From: Mya arenaria
Taxonomy: Eukaryota > Mollusca > Bivalvia > Myida > Myidae
Direction: 5' to 3'
Length of the DNA stretch: 64,000 nt
Assembly (NCBI RefSeq): GCF_026914265.1
Contig: NC_069124.1
Coordinates: 12,603,723 to 12,667,722 of the forward strand
Numbering within the stretch: position 1 is the first letter of the stretch; every line of letters starts with the position of its first letter. Shown in pieces: positions 20,701 through 34,377 of this stretch. The position numbers and the translations under genes were made by a program. The notes below the pieces were generated by a model. The model ran no database searches and was not told the origin of the DNA. It was given only the letters and a program-made list of their open reading frames with translations.

Positions 20701-23700
20701 TCTGTATCCCGGCGTTTTATTTTTAGCAGGATATAACTTTTTTAAATCGTTAAATTTATCAGATTAATGGGTCAAAATAATGGAGGCTCTGGTAGGAAGG
20801 TAACATACTGATATTCACTCTGAATTTAGCCCAAGATGTTCTAGAAATTATACGACAGTGAGTCATGCCAACATTTGATGAAGCAAAGTAGTTCGGATTT
20901 AACCTGTAAAACGTTTTTTTTTTAATTACGTTGTGACTTTCCAAGGTTTGAGTTTCACTATTTGTATAAACGCGTCTTTCAGTATCCTGTTCTGGATTAA
21001 GTGTGATAGGCAACGGGACTATGACGATGAGCTCCAATGGCACTTTGACGCTAGCGAAACACACATGTGACCTTGGGTTTACACTGGTAGGGACAGACAC
21101 ACTTGTGTGCTCTGAATCTGGATCTTGGTCATCTAGTCAGCCGGTTTGTGGTGAGTTGTTCTTTGTTTTAAAGGTAGCTACTAGTATATGCATGTCATTT
21201 GAAGTATTGAATGCAATTATTTGTTATTGAAAATGATATGGTTGCTTTGATTTTGAAAGACTATTTAGGACATATACTTGTTTCAATGCAAGATTAATTT
21301 TGAGCACCAGAAAAAAATCATGCCTGTTATTGCAATCTAAGTTAATAATAAATGATGGTGTGCACAATTGTTGGTGTTATTTGGAAAAGTTAGCCGTAAA
21401 TCGTTTTGTTTTTATTTCTTTAAACTGCTTCTTCTAACAAAATGTATTATGTTGTAGTTGCATGTCAGCAGCCAACTATTTTGGAAAACGGTAACTTTGT
21501 GATAAGTACCGATGGGCAACAGACAACCGCAAACTATTCGTGTCAATCTGACTATACCCTCGTTGGAGACGACGTCCAGTATTGTGGAAATGATGGCTCA
21601 TGGACGGTCAACATGCCTACTTGCGGTAGGTCATTATAGAGAAATAATAATACAATTCGGTCATAACTAAGTTTGGATGTTTTGTTTTCTCCATGCTTAT
21701 AACGTTCTTAAGAAGTAACGTCCACAGAGCATTGCGAATCGTGTATAGTTGACTTGACAAACAAAATCCAGGGAAGTTATAGAATCTACAAGAAAAGCAT
21801 TTAATCAAACCACAACCTGTAACATAGTATAAAATATTAACCGTTCCATGGCGATAATACCATAAAATTATTTATATATTTTCATGTGTGGTATGCCTGT
21901 GTTATTATGTACGTACAAATTGTGTCTCCGTATTAATAATCATGTTGCATCGGTACAATGTTTGGCGTCAGGGCTTATCCCTTTGTATTTGCAATGGGGA
22001 ACGCTTTATATTAAACGGAACAGGGTTACATTTTTATTTACAGTTTGTTCTGCCTTTCACACGCCGACAAACGGAGACATTGAAATATCCGATGCCGGAA
22101 CTACGGCAACGTACACATGTGGCGAAGGGTATACGCTAAGCGGAGTAGCGCTCCAACAATGTGGAAGTGTTGAGGATGTACTGGCCGGAAACTCATCTCC
22201 ATCTTGTGGTAATACTTTTTGATTTTTGATGATAATTCAAAATAAAGAAAATATTAATCCTGCATCATCCTAAGTACATTCTAAATACGGGATGTTTGAA
22301 CTGTTTTGTTCCATTTAACGTGGTTGGTTTACCTGATTTTACCTTCGGGTAAGACTAATTCGGCGTGCATCAGTTTGCATTATAAATATTTTTATGTACT
22401 TCATAATACTTTTAAAACGTAAAACTTGTAAATCAGCTTTTCAATACATCGGTAATGCCTACGTGAATTCTTATATTCAAGTAACTTGCTCAACGCTGGA
22501 TTACGTTTCTGGGGGTAATGTGAATATTTCCACCGACGGCGTCACGACAACAGCAACGTTTACGTGCGAAGATGGGTATACGTTACAGGGAGACTCGAGA
22601 TCACCTGCCGGAGTGATGGATCATGGGACCTGCAGGCTCCAGATTGCGGTAAGTATTGTGGTGTGGTATTAATATATTGGTCCTTCGTGTGTTCTTCATT
22701 GTGTTTAACCTTCAAACATGACTGAGTTCTATTCTGGTCCCGTTGTATCGTTGTATCGAATAACTTGTGTTAAATTACACAGTGTTAGCTTTAAAAAATA
22801 ATGTTTGATTTTCCTGCTTGTTTTCTAGTGTCATGCAGCTCTCTAGCTCAGCCATCTGGCGGTTCTCTAATTTATTCCACGGATGGGACTGTCTCAACAG
22901 TTACTGTAATATGTGACGTTGGATCAACGTTGAATGGTGCACAGTATCTTACATGCCGCTCAGATGGGTCTTGGAATATTCTGCCTGGAACATGTGGTCA
23001 GCTTTTCTATTTGCAATTGAATACGAACAAGAAAGAAAATAACAATTTCAACCATTCAATGTCTATGGGTAATTTTAGTAATCCGTTGAAATTACATTGT
23101 CAATTTTGCTTGTATTTTTAAAACTCAAAATTCCGTATTTTAGTGAAATGCCCAAGCTTTGAAAACCCTGACAGTGCACGCTTTCCATTATGACGAATGG
23201 TTATGTTACCATGGCAACCTATGCATGCAACTCCGGGTACTATCTTGATGGATCAAGTGAAACAGTTTGCCAGACCGATGGTACTTGGTCTGATCAACCA
23301 CCTGTTTGCAGTGAGTAACCCGTCCCGTTTTTTGTCATTTGCCACAAAATGCTTGCAAGCACAAAACATATTTATGACCTTTAATAAGTTTTTATTAATC
23401 AAGAAAAAACATACACAATTATCTGTACTGATAGGAATTTCTAACCGTTCTTGGCCTAACGTGTACTTTAACGATCTTTTTGACAGAATGTGAAGCTCCA
23501 CCCGCAATAAGAACGGATCCTACTCAATCTCCGGTGACGGACAAACTGTTACTTACAGTTGTGATGTTAGCAGCTCATTGGTCGGAAACACGTCCCAGAT
23601 ATGTGACTCCGAGGGAACAGGCTGGCTAGACACACAACCGGAGTGCGGTATGTTTTCTGACGACGCGAGAACCATATATTTACAGCATGTACTTGAGATG

Positions 23701-26700
23701 AAAATAATTACGTGTTTCTTTTGTAGTCGTCTGCGATCCTACTTACAAGCATAACCAATGGTTCAGTCAATCTCAATACGGACGGTGAAACTACGTCAGC
23801 TACCTTTACATGTGTGTTGGTCATACTCTAGCTGGTGATGCTGTTGCCTCTTGTTCACCAGACGGCTCTTGGGATCTTCAACAACCAATATGTGGTACAT
23901 ATTTCTGTGTTTGGAAATAATTATTTTCCTTGTGTTGATTGCAAAGATGTTAATCTTTTGTGAATTATTTAACCGCTCAAATAGTCGTTTTCTATGAAAA
24001 CACATGTTTTTACTTTTAAATTCACTTTGTTTGTGTTTTAGTGTCCTGCCCTGAATTAAATACAATAGACAATGGGAGCCTATCCATGAGCTCCAATGGC
24101 ACTGTGACAAAGGGAGAGCACAGATGTGATCTCGGTTTTACCCTAGTTGGAACAGCTATTCTTTCGTGTTCTGACTCTGGAGTGTGGTCATCCAGTCAAC
24201 CGCTTTGTGGTGAGTAGTTTTACGAGTGCACTTTATTTATCAACACTATTTAAATGTAGTAAAATGGTAATAGGATTGTTCACTAATTCATTAACTGGTG
24301 TGATCATTAATTTATTAACTGGTGTTTAGAATCAATGTTTGACCAAGACTGAAACCGTCTTTAGTGTTTGTTTTAAGACTGGAACATTTTTTGATTGCAA
24401 TATGATATGAATGAAGACGATATTGGGGTGTTATTTATGCTGCTATGTAGAATATTCTTGCTGTATACATGTGCTTTATAATTAAATCCTCTTTAGTTAC
24501 ATGCCTACCACCAGCTGTTGTTGAGAACGGTAACTTTACGATACGTTCAAACGGACTCGAAACAAGTGAGATATACTCTTGTGATGCGACTATACACTCG
24601 TAGGGACGAAGTTTTGTATTGTGCAAGTGACGGCTCGTGGGCAGACAACATTCCTGTTTGCGGTAGGTCAACGTATATTGCTAATAGTGATTGAGTATAT
24701 ATTTCATTCCAGAGAAGGATGTCGTTACTTTTATAAGTACGTTAACGGTTAATATTTGTTTATTAATTAGCAATACTTTACCTGGCAATTGTTACCGGCC
24801 GGGAAATATACTATGGAAACAAGTCAAATCGCTCCTTGAACTATTACACTTACTTATACATACATACTCGTAAACACATACTCAAATAAATGGTTGACAT
24901 CTATGTTTCAATCTAACATCTTCTGTCAGTGAAAGTCATGAACGATAGATTCTAAAATGAAAGATGTTACTTGTAAAACCGCGCTGGAAAATCCAAAATC
25001 TAAATTCATCGACGACTTATGCCAAATTAACCAAATGACACAACTCAATTGAACAAATGACTTAACACATATGCTTACATTTGCTACTAGTTAATACTCT
25101 ATCTTATTTATACAATGATAGATATTTTCTTTTATCTTCAATGGCAAATTACATCAATTAGGAAGTGACTGCTCAGTGTTACATGTGTTTTAGCACATGA
25201 ACGTGAATCAAAGCATGGTTATACCATCTCAGACCATTGGTTACTTTTCATCTTTATAGGTTTTAAATCTGAATGGTTATTGATTATAAAAACATTCCAA
25301 ACATGCTAGGTTACATGATTTACTGTTTCGTTTGCAGTTTCATCGCATCGTTTGAACGTCCATACCGGATGTGGTCACTTAATCAAATACATAGTGGTTA
25401 CGTTCAACCGATTTTATTTTTCTTCTATAGAACGTTACATTTACTCACTTTTTTAAATGTTTAGTTCGTAAGTGTAATTTTTTTCATTATGGAGTTTTGG
25501 GTCATGAAACACTAGAACTCAGTGTGTCTAACCTTGACAATTTTTTCCGACATTCCATAGAAATATTACCAAATGTCTTTCATACTCACCGAATAGTAGT
25601 AATACAGTTACATACTACTTAATTTGTAATGCCTTAACAAGCTTGCATAATGTGATTTTCACGTTTTCGCAGTATGTTCGTCCTTTCAAATGCCGACAAA
25701 TGGAGGCATTCAAATATCTGCTGACGGCACGACTGCAACGTACACCTGTGGTGATGGATATGCGCTAATGGACAGACGATGCAACAGTGTGGCAGTGTCG
25801 AGGACTTATTGTCTGGAAGCCTACCTCCAACATGTGGTGAGAAAACATTGTTGTACTTGAATTATAGTTTTATTGTGTATAAGTATAAACTATTCGTAAA
25901 CTTGTATGATATAACAGCGTAAAATACTAACGATTGCTCTCTAGGGTGGTTATTATAAATTGCATTGAGCTTTATTACAGTACCTTGCTCGACACTGGAC
26001 TTCGTTTCCGGTGGATCAGTAAATATTTCTACTGACGGCGTAACAACGATAGCAAGTTTACATGCGGTGAGGGATACACGCTACAGGGAGACTCAGATAT
26101 TTCCTGTCGGAGCGATGGATCCTGGGATTTCCAAGCTCCTGAGTGTGGTAAGTAATTCAATACGATACTCAGATGAAAATGTATGGTAAACATGCTTTAT
26201 TCAAAATTCGATTTCGTTGTGAACCTTTGATATTAATGGATGATGACGTATATAACGACAATGATGTGCTTATGTTATAATGTTATTGTCTAGTTTCGTG
26301 CAATCCTCTGACGCAGCCGGCGGGCGGAACGCTAAGTTACTCAACGGATGGTACGGTGACTAGGGTATCTGTGTTGTGTAACACTGGATACAGTTTGAAT
26401 GGTGCAAGGAATCTTACATGTCGAGCAGATGGATCTTGGAATCTCGAACCTGGAGTGTGTGGTTAGTAGTTTTGATTTCTTGGTATCAATTTTTTAGTGA
26501 GTTAGTCCGTCATATCTCAAAGGGACGTTTCGATGTTATATTGAGCCATGGTGTGTGCTGTACATCTTTGTTGATGTCATACACTTCTGTTTTTTCATTA
26601 GTTTCTTGCCCAACCCTGACCGACCCATACAGTGGTACAGTTGATTTAGAAACGGATGGTACAACCACCAAGGCTACGTATATGTGTGCTGCTGGCTACT

Positions 26701-29700
26701 ATTTGGATGGAACGGACAGCCTTACCTGCCAAACCAACGGATTTTGGTCAGACGTGGCTCCTATTTGCAGTGAGTTATGTTCTTTACTTGTAGTTAAATA
26801 GCAAATATATAACGTTCGTATTGTTTTTGCTAAACATACACTTTAAAAGTTATATATGGATGTAATGATATACATTTCAGAGTGTGAAGAACCACCCGTT
26901 TTAAACCTCGGAAGTTTTAACATATCTGTGGATGGGCTAATGGTGACTTACAGTTGTGAAGTGGGTAGCTCCATGTTCGGCGATACTTCACAGATGTGTG
27001 ACACCGCAGGGGCAGGCTGGCTGGGAGAACAGCCGGAGTGTTGTATGAAATATGTTTCCTCATGATTCAATGATATTGTGATAAATGTGTGATTATATTT
27101 GCCATATGTTTCAGTCAACAAATACATTGATTTAAGGTTTGAAATATAAGACGTATTCTCCTTTTTGAAGTTATATGTGTTTGTAAGTAATAATGTCTTG
27201 TCAAAAGTATTTTTATAATTATTTTAGCTACATGCGATCCATTGGGCTCTGTTCAAAACGGAACATACCACTTTACCACTAATGGTGAGGCGACATTGGC
27301 GACTTTCACTTGCGATGTAGGAAACACTGTATCCGGAGTATCCGTCACCACCTGTCTCAGCGATGGCTCTTGGGATCTGCAAGTGCCAACCTGTGGTACG
27401 ACAAAAATGTATTTGTATAGACATATATATGATATTATCTTATGTATTGTTATACATTCATATTATAATGCTTATCTATTATTTTGCCATTCTTTGTTTA
27501 AGTGTATTGTCCTGAAATTGCCGCCTTGGCAAATGGAAGTTATATCGTGAGTACGAACGGAACTGATACTATAGTTGACTATCGGTGCGATGTGGGCTTC
27601 ACACTTGCCGGTGTTTCATTTTCGTCTTGCCAGTCAGATGGACAGTGGTCAAATCAATCGCCAGTTTGTGGTACTGTATAGCCTGCATTTCATTGCTCTG
27701 ATGTATATTTAAACAAAACATAAACATATTTACTTCAAAGTCGTATCTGAGTTAAAAATAGTGCTTCTTTGTGTACATTTGTGTCAATTCATTTCTTACG
27801 TTTCGCACTAAACACGTGGAAAGTTATTATTATTATCAAGTTTCTTAAAACTTAATATTGAACTACAGTCCCGTGCTTAGAGCTGGCAAGTATCCACAAC
27901 GCCGACAGGGTCATCACTACAAACGGAACAACTACGACTGTTAATTTTTCGTGTATGGATAAATATACTTTGGTTGGAGATGAAGATCTGATTTGCATGA
28001 CTGATGGGTCATGGCAAGGAGCAACCCCGACATGCGGTATAAACCATTGATATACATGTACATGTATATATATATTCGCTGAAAAGTTCCCATGTGATAT
28101 CTAAAATGGTTTCGTTCATAGTACTACTTTTCTCTACTGTACTCATTACTTACTACGTTACATATTGTTTAGTGTGTTCATCATTCCAATCTCCCTTGAA
28201 CGGCGATCTGAAGATCTCGGAGAACGGAACAGGCGCCACATATACCTGTGCAGAGGGATTCTCTCTCAGTGGAGAGGCACAACAAGTCTGTGAAACTGTT
28301 GATGCTCAGCTTGCCGGCAACGACCCACCGACTTGTGGTATGTCTTTTTCTACAAGTTATAAGAAAATACATCTAAAGTTGTTTTCCTTTCATTTTAACA
28401 GGTCTGAAACCCTGTTGATTCCGTGTTTTTTCTGGCTTTTATATGATTACACGCAAGATGAAAAAATGCTTTGAGTATTATTATTACTTGGAACATAAAT
28501 TATTGTTATAGTGGGGTGTGCGACGCTCCAAGCAACCAACGCATTTACTAATGCCAGTACGGATGGGTTGACGACCGTCATGGAATTTACTTGTGATGTC
28601 GGTTACACTTTGGTCGGGTCATCTAGTACACAGTGCCGTAGCGATGGTTTATGGACAAATGACCCGCCTTCTTGTGGTAAGATCACTTCCTTTTTATGGC
28701 CCCTCTTCTTATGGTAAGTTCAAACTAGCTATATAAGGTTGATCTTCTCATCATCTGATTGTGGGTTAACTTCATTCTAATTATTTGCTATGGCAGTCAC
28801 ATCTCATGTACATGACCAGAAAACATAAGGAAAAGGCAAGACATATTTTTAATTTAGCCTTATGAAGAAGGTCAGCCATTAATGAAATAGATTTTTTTTC
28901 ACATGCAGTGTCATGCCCGGGCCTTTATGCAACAGAGGGAGCAGTGTTAGAGCAGATTTATAGAGGCGGTGTTACAATTGCCAGCTTTAGTTGTAACCTT
29001 GGGTACAGCATTCTTGGATCCTCCATTCTGACATGTCGTACGGATCAGACTTGGGATTTCCAGACACCCTCATGTGGTATTGAGTTTTTCATTTGCGTTC
29101 GAAGGAATATTTTAAACAGGGATTTCTAATACATTTCCAGTAATCCTTATTGCAATTGGACAATTTTCTCAAACACCTACTGCATGTGTCGAAATGTAAA
29201 ATTTAAGTTTTATGTTTGCTGTAGCAAGATAAACCGTTTTTTTGTAGTGCAATGTCCAAGCCTTGTTGATCCTGCAAGCGGCAGCGTCGACGTAAGCACT
29301 GACGGATTAACCATGGAAGCTGCATTTGTGTGTGCGTCTGGATATTATCTCGAGGGAGCTGATGTAATTTTGTGCAATACGTCTGGACTATGGAGTGAAG
29401 ATAGTCCTGTTTGCAGTAAGTTAGGTTATTCCGCCTTGGTTCAAATTATTTTGAATACACAGTGTGTATCATATGTTTGTTTTACATTTTTATTTGTTTT
29501 ATTATGCTTTCGAAACATCACCAAAGCTCACCATTTTTTTTCACAGAGTGCGTTATGCCAACTAGCATTTCAAACGGCGCTTACCAGGTAAGGGAAAACG
29601 GCAGTGTGCTCGAGTACTCGTGTATTGAGGGGTATACACTTTCTGGAATGACCGTCAGGACATGTAGTGATTCCGGGGATGGCTGGTCAGACTCTAGTCC

Positions 29701-32700
29701 TTCATGTAGTAAGAATCATTATTTATACTTTGAAAGTATTTTTCTGTATTGTGTAGTATCTTTTTTGTACAAATGCAATAGACGGTGTACATGAAATAAA
29801 AGTCTTAATCAAAGTGGTAATTTAAATAATACCCTTTTCTTTAAAACGTGTCTTCCAATCGGCATGTGCTTATGTGTCACTTGTGTACATCTGCATTTCA
29901 GTAAAATGTGGTGATCTGGCATCGCCAGACTCGGGTAATGTATTATTAAGCACGAATGGTACCGTCACACACGTGCAGTATTTCTGCGATGTCGGCTACT
30001 CAGCATCTGGCGTCAGCGAGTCCAGATGTCTTGAAGATGGAACGTGGGAGCTATCTGATCCTCCTACATGTGGTAATGCAGTGTTTAAAAACCCAGGATT
30101 TCATTATATATTCGCAATGAACAATTCCGATAAAATTGAAATTGTTATGTTCATGCATTTTTTTTCTAAAGACAACGCTCAAGAAGGTCTTCTCTTCTAC
30201 TAGATGTTTCCTTTTAAATGTATATCTGTTCATATTACCAAACGACAGTCTGGTTGACTCACTTACTTTATTCTACTTTTTCAGTACCATGTGACCCACT
30301 AGAAGACATGGTGAACGGGAGCGTTTCTTATACCACCAATGGTACTGAAACAGCTCTCACTATCGAATGTGAGTTGGGGCATACTCTGAGTGATAATGCC
30401 ATCGTTTCCTGTCAGCCAGACGGCACATGGACAACCGGACTTCCTCAGTGTGGTCAGTATTTTATATTTCCTGTCTTTTTATGTCAGAGAAAGTATCAAA
30501 GACATTCGAATTTATGAAACTTTGGAAACCACCCACAACCTAATTTGAAAATAGTATTGTAAGCAATCAAAAAAATTATATATGCTTTCCAGTCAACTGT
30601 AACGATATTTATTTCTTACTTTGTCAGTGTATTGTTCCTCGCTTAACGACCCCAAGAACGGCTTTTCGGATTCGTTTAATGAAGACAACCAGGCGAAAGT
30701 ATCATTCAGTTGTGACAGCGGTTACACCCTGATTGGACAGTCGACAATTACCTGTCGTCCGGACGGAACGTGGTCGGATGATGCACCCTCTTGTGGTAAT
30801 GTGTTTAAATAGTTTTAAAAATCATTATTTTAAAACGCATCAATAATAAACCCTGAAGTTTTATGTAGATATGAATATGTTGACAAATCTTCAATACTGA
30901 GCCAAAGAAACGGTATCATTCGTCAGCCCTTACATTGATACATGTCTTTTTGACAGAATGTGAGGTGTTCAGTTCACCACAGAACGGGAACTTGACAATT
31001 TCCACGGACGGCACTAAGGCTAGTTACACTTGTGGGGAAGGCTTCACACTGACGGGAGACACTACAATAGATTGCATTACAGCAATAACAACCCCAGACT
31101 ATACACCTCCATCTTGCAGTATGTAAACTATGGATTTAAATATTTCTCGAGATAATAAATGGCATGATTGTATCATAATATAAACAGTTTGCCAAATAAA
31201 TCAATATTATATTGTGTTTAATATAAACTGCATGTTCAATCTTGTTTATATTTGCGGTAGCCTATCAACATAGTTTAGAGGAATATATCATGTCTTCATG
31301 TGTTTCATACAAAGCTGTATTTTGCCAGCTCTGTGCGATCCGCTATCAACTACCGCAGCAATTGCATTGGCCTCCGACGAAACTGTGACTTCGGCGACAT
31401 TTTCATGTGAGGTTGGGGCTACGTTAGTTGGTGCAAGTATCGCCACTTGTCGAAGTGATGGAACATGGAACACGTCTCCTCCAACATGCGGTAACTGAAA
31501 TAATAATATTTCGAAGTTGTGTTACAAATGTTCACAGTGTTATTATTGTTTCAACTTTAGATTGTAGATGTAGTTGTTTTTAAATTAGTGCTATGCTTTC
31601 CTCTAGTTCCAAATGAATAATCAACATACTCACTATTTGCTTCTATATTAATTGGGTAAGAAACACTTTGTTCTGAATATCAGTTTGATTTATTTGATTA
31701 GTTTACTTTTTTATTTAAATAGTTACGTGTGCGACATTAGGCACCGTATCTGGGGGCACAGTGGAGCTACAGGCGTCCGGGACGACAACAACAGCGGTTT
31801 TCACTTGCGAGACGACACATGCCCTATACGGAGCGGCTAATCTCACATGCCGAGACGATGGATCGTGGGACTTTCAGCAACCAATATGTGGTATATATTA
31901 TTGAAAAGAAAAAGGATGTTTTGCAAAGTGTTTTGGAAAGCGGAAAGAAAAAAATCTGTGTAATCTATATACTGTAATATATACACTTACTTTTTATGTG
32001 GTTTGCATCTAACAGTCAAATTACCATCCGCTCTTGTTGTCTTGTTACAGTTTCCTGTCCTGCCTTGGATACACCAACAAGTGGCTTTGTCAACGTTACA
32101 ACGGATGGATCTAACCCTGTTGCAATGTTCACATGTGCCAGCGGTTACTTCATTGACGGCAGATCCAGCCTCGCATGCCAGGCAGAAGACGGTCTGAGTG
32201 CACTCTGGGACTTCTATCAACCTCTGTGCAGTATGAACATTTACATACATATCAAATAGGGTTATTAGTACTGTGTTGTTGTTTTCGACTCTGAGTGGTT
32301 TTTTGCAGATTTGGATTTCACGAACCGAAGGAAATCAAAATCAGCAAAAATCCACCAGAGTCGAATACGACATGCCGGATCAAAACGCAGCACAAATAAC
32401 CCTTTTATTATATACATTGCTGGTTAGAGCACTTAAAAGCCACATGTTTCATAATAAATGTCATTTTAAAGACGAACTAATTTGTTTGATGACATCATTT
32501 TAACATCGCGCAACGATACTTGTTATGACATGACGTCACAAGAGTGGAATACGGCCGTATTGCACTGGAGTGGAATACGGACTACCGTATTTTGCGATAT
32601 GTGTGACCTAAAGGCGACGGTTAGGATTTATGTAGTTATTTAATCCAAAAAGGGTTCCCGTTGACTTCTGTTCATTTTGGAAACAAGATGATACATCAGT

Positions 32701-34285
32701 GTCAAAATGATCACATGCAGGTTTAAACTTCAAATGTAAAGGAATCTGCGAATTTGGCGTGAGAGGGTGCGCACTTTGGAAGCGCGGCTAAGAAAGTGTG
32801 CCCCCTTCCAAAAGAATACCCGTCGCACCTCCGCATCCAAATCCGCTGATGTTTGGCGCACAGAAGCTGTTACCTTTACCAATGCATCTTTTATAAAGTG
32901 CACTTTGTCAAACCTCCTAAATGTGAAAATTAAAACATAATGCTGATGAATTTATAATTTCAGAATGTAACCCATCCGGTCAGATATCCAATGGGTCGGC
33001 GGTATTGTCGGCAGACGGCATGTCGGTGACATACACTGGTGACACTGGCTTCACGCTCAATGGCGCTGGAATTAGGTCTTGCAACACCGACGGGACAGGC
33101 TGGACTGGCACAGAACCAAGCTGTGGTGGGTAATTGAATGTGCTTGTTCAACCAATAAACATTAGACAAGATATAGTTTCCTAAATTATTCCAAAACTCC
33201 TTAGGATCAGCTATTTTAGAAGCTTTGCATACATTTTAATTAAGACGACATTTTTTGCAATGTGATTTATTATTAAAAAGGATGGATATGTATGAATGGA
33301 TGTAATTAAATTGTAATAAACACCTCAAAATTCGGAAATTAGAAAAACTTTATTCGAGTAGTGCATGAGACAGTATTGTAACAGTCTAGTATGAAAATCT
33401 GCAGTTTCTTGCCCTGAACTGACCACTCTTTCGAACGGGGATATAACCCTGGTTACGAACGGCTCAGTGACGTCCGTTGAAGTGGCATGTGATGTCGGTA
33501 CATCTGCCCGTGGAGAAGACATGCTTGTGTGTAATCCGGATGGTACATGGAATGCAAGTCTGCCTGACTGCGGTAAGTGGCTCTGTTTGATCAAGCATAT
33601 TGGAAATGTTGTTTTTTTGTACTCTCCAAAAAAGAGAATTTAGTCTGAATTCACTATGTGAACTTAGTACGAATGTTTAGTCGACGTTACATCAAAGTAC
33701 TTTTTAATAGAATTGAAGAAGTATATCAAATTAAACAAATAATATTACGTATAAATAACACATTCCAGTGGAATGCCCTGCTCTCACACTGGACAGTCAT
33801 GGAAGCGTTAATGTAACCAGCACTGGTACCATTAGCGAAGGCGCGTTTTCGTGTGACGTCAATTACACGATGGCTGGTACCGAGCGTCTGACATGTCGGG
33901 AGGACGGAACATGGTCAGCTACGGAGCCAGCGTGTGTTGCATGTTCTGCCATTGATACGATCCTGAACGGTCATATTACAATTACCACAAATGGGAGTTT
34001 AACTTCAGCTGCGTTTTCATGTGAGGACGGATATAGTTTGGCTGGCTCGGAAATATTGGAATGTAACTCCTCCGGAATATGGGACAAATCCATACCTAAG
34101 TGTGGTAATACTTTTTGCTTCTTTCTAATATTATCAATGAATTAATGCATAAAGATGTACTTCGACCTTTCTTAACTTTAAAAGAATCACATTGACAGTT
34201 GTGAGCTTCAGGCTATCCTTTTTTGAATTCTTATTAATTATCATAATAATGGTACTACTACTACTACTACTAGTACTACTACTAT

Positions 34286-34377
<92 letters not shown>

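Noticed and set aside
20411-20760. Possible transposon in the intron before exon 11 (GC-rich CGCATGCGCGC patch)
   Set aside because: No inverted ends, target duplication or coding capacity could be identified.
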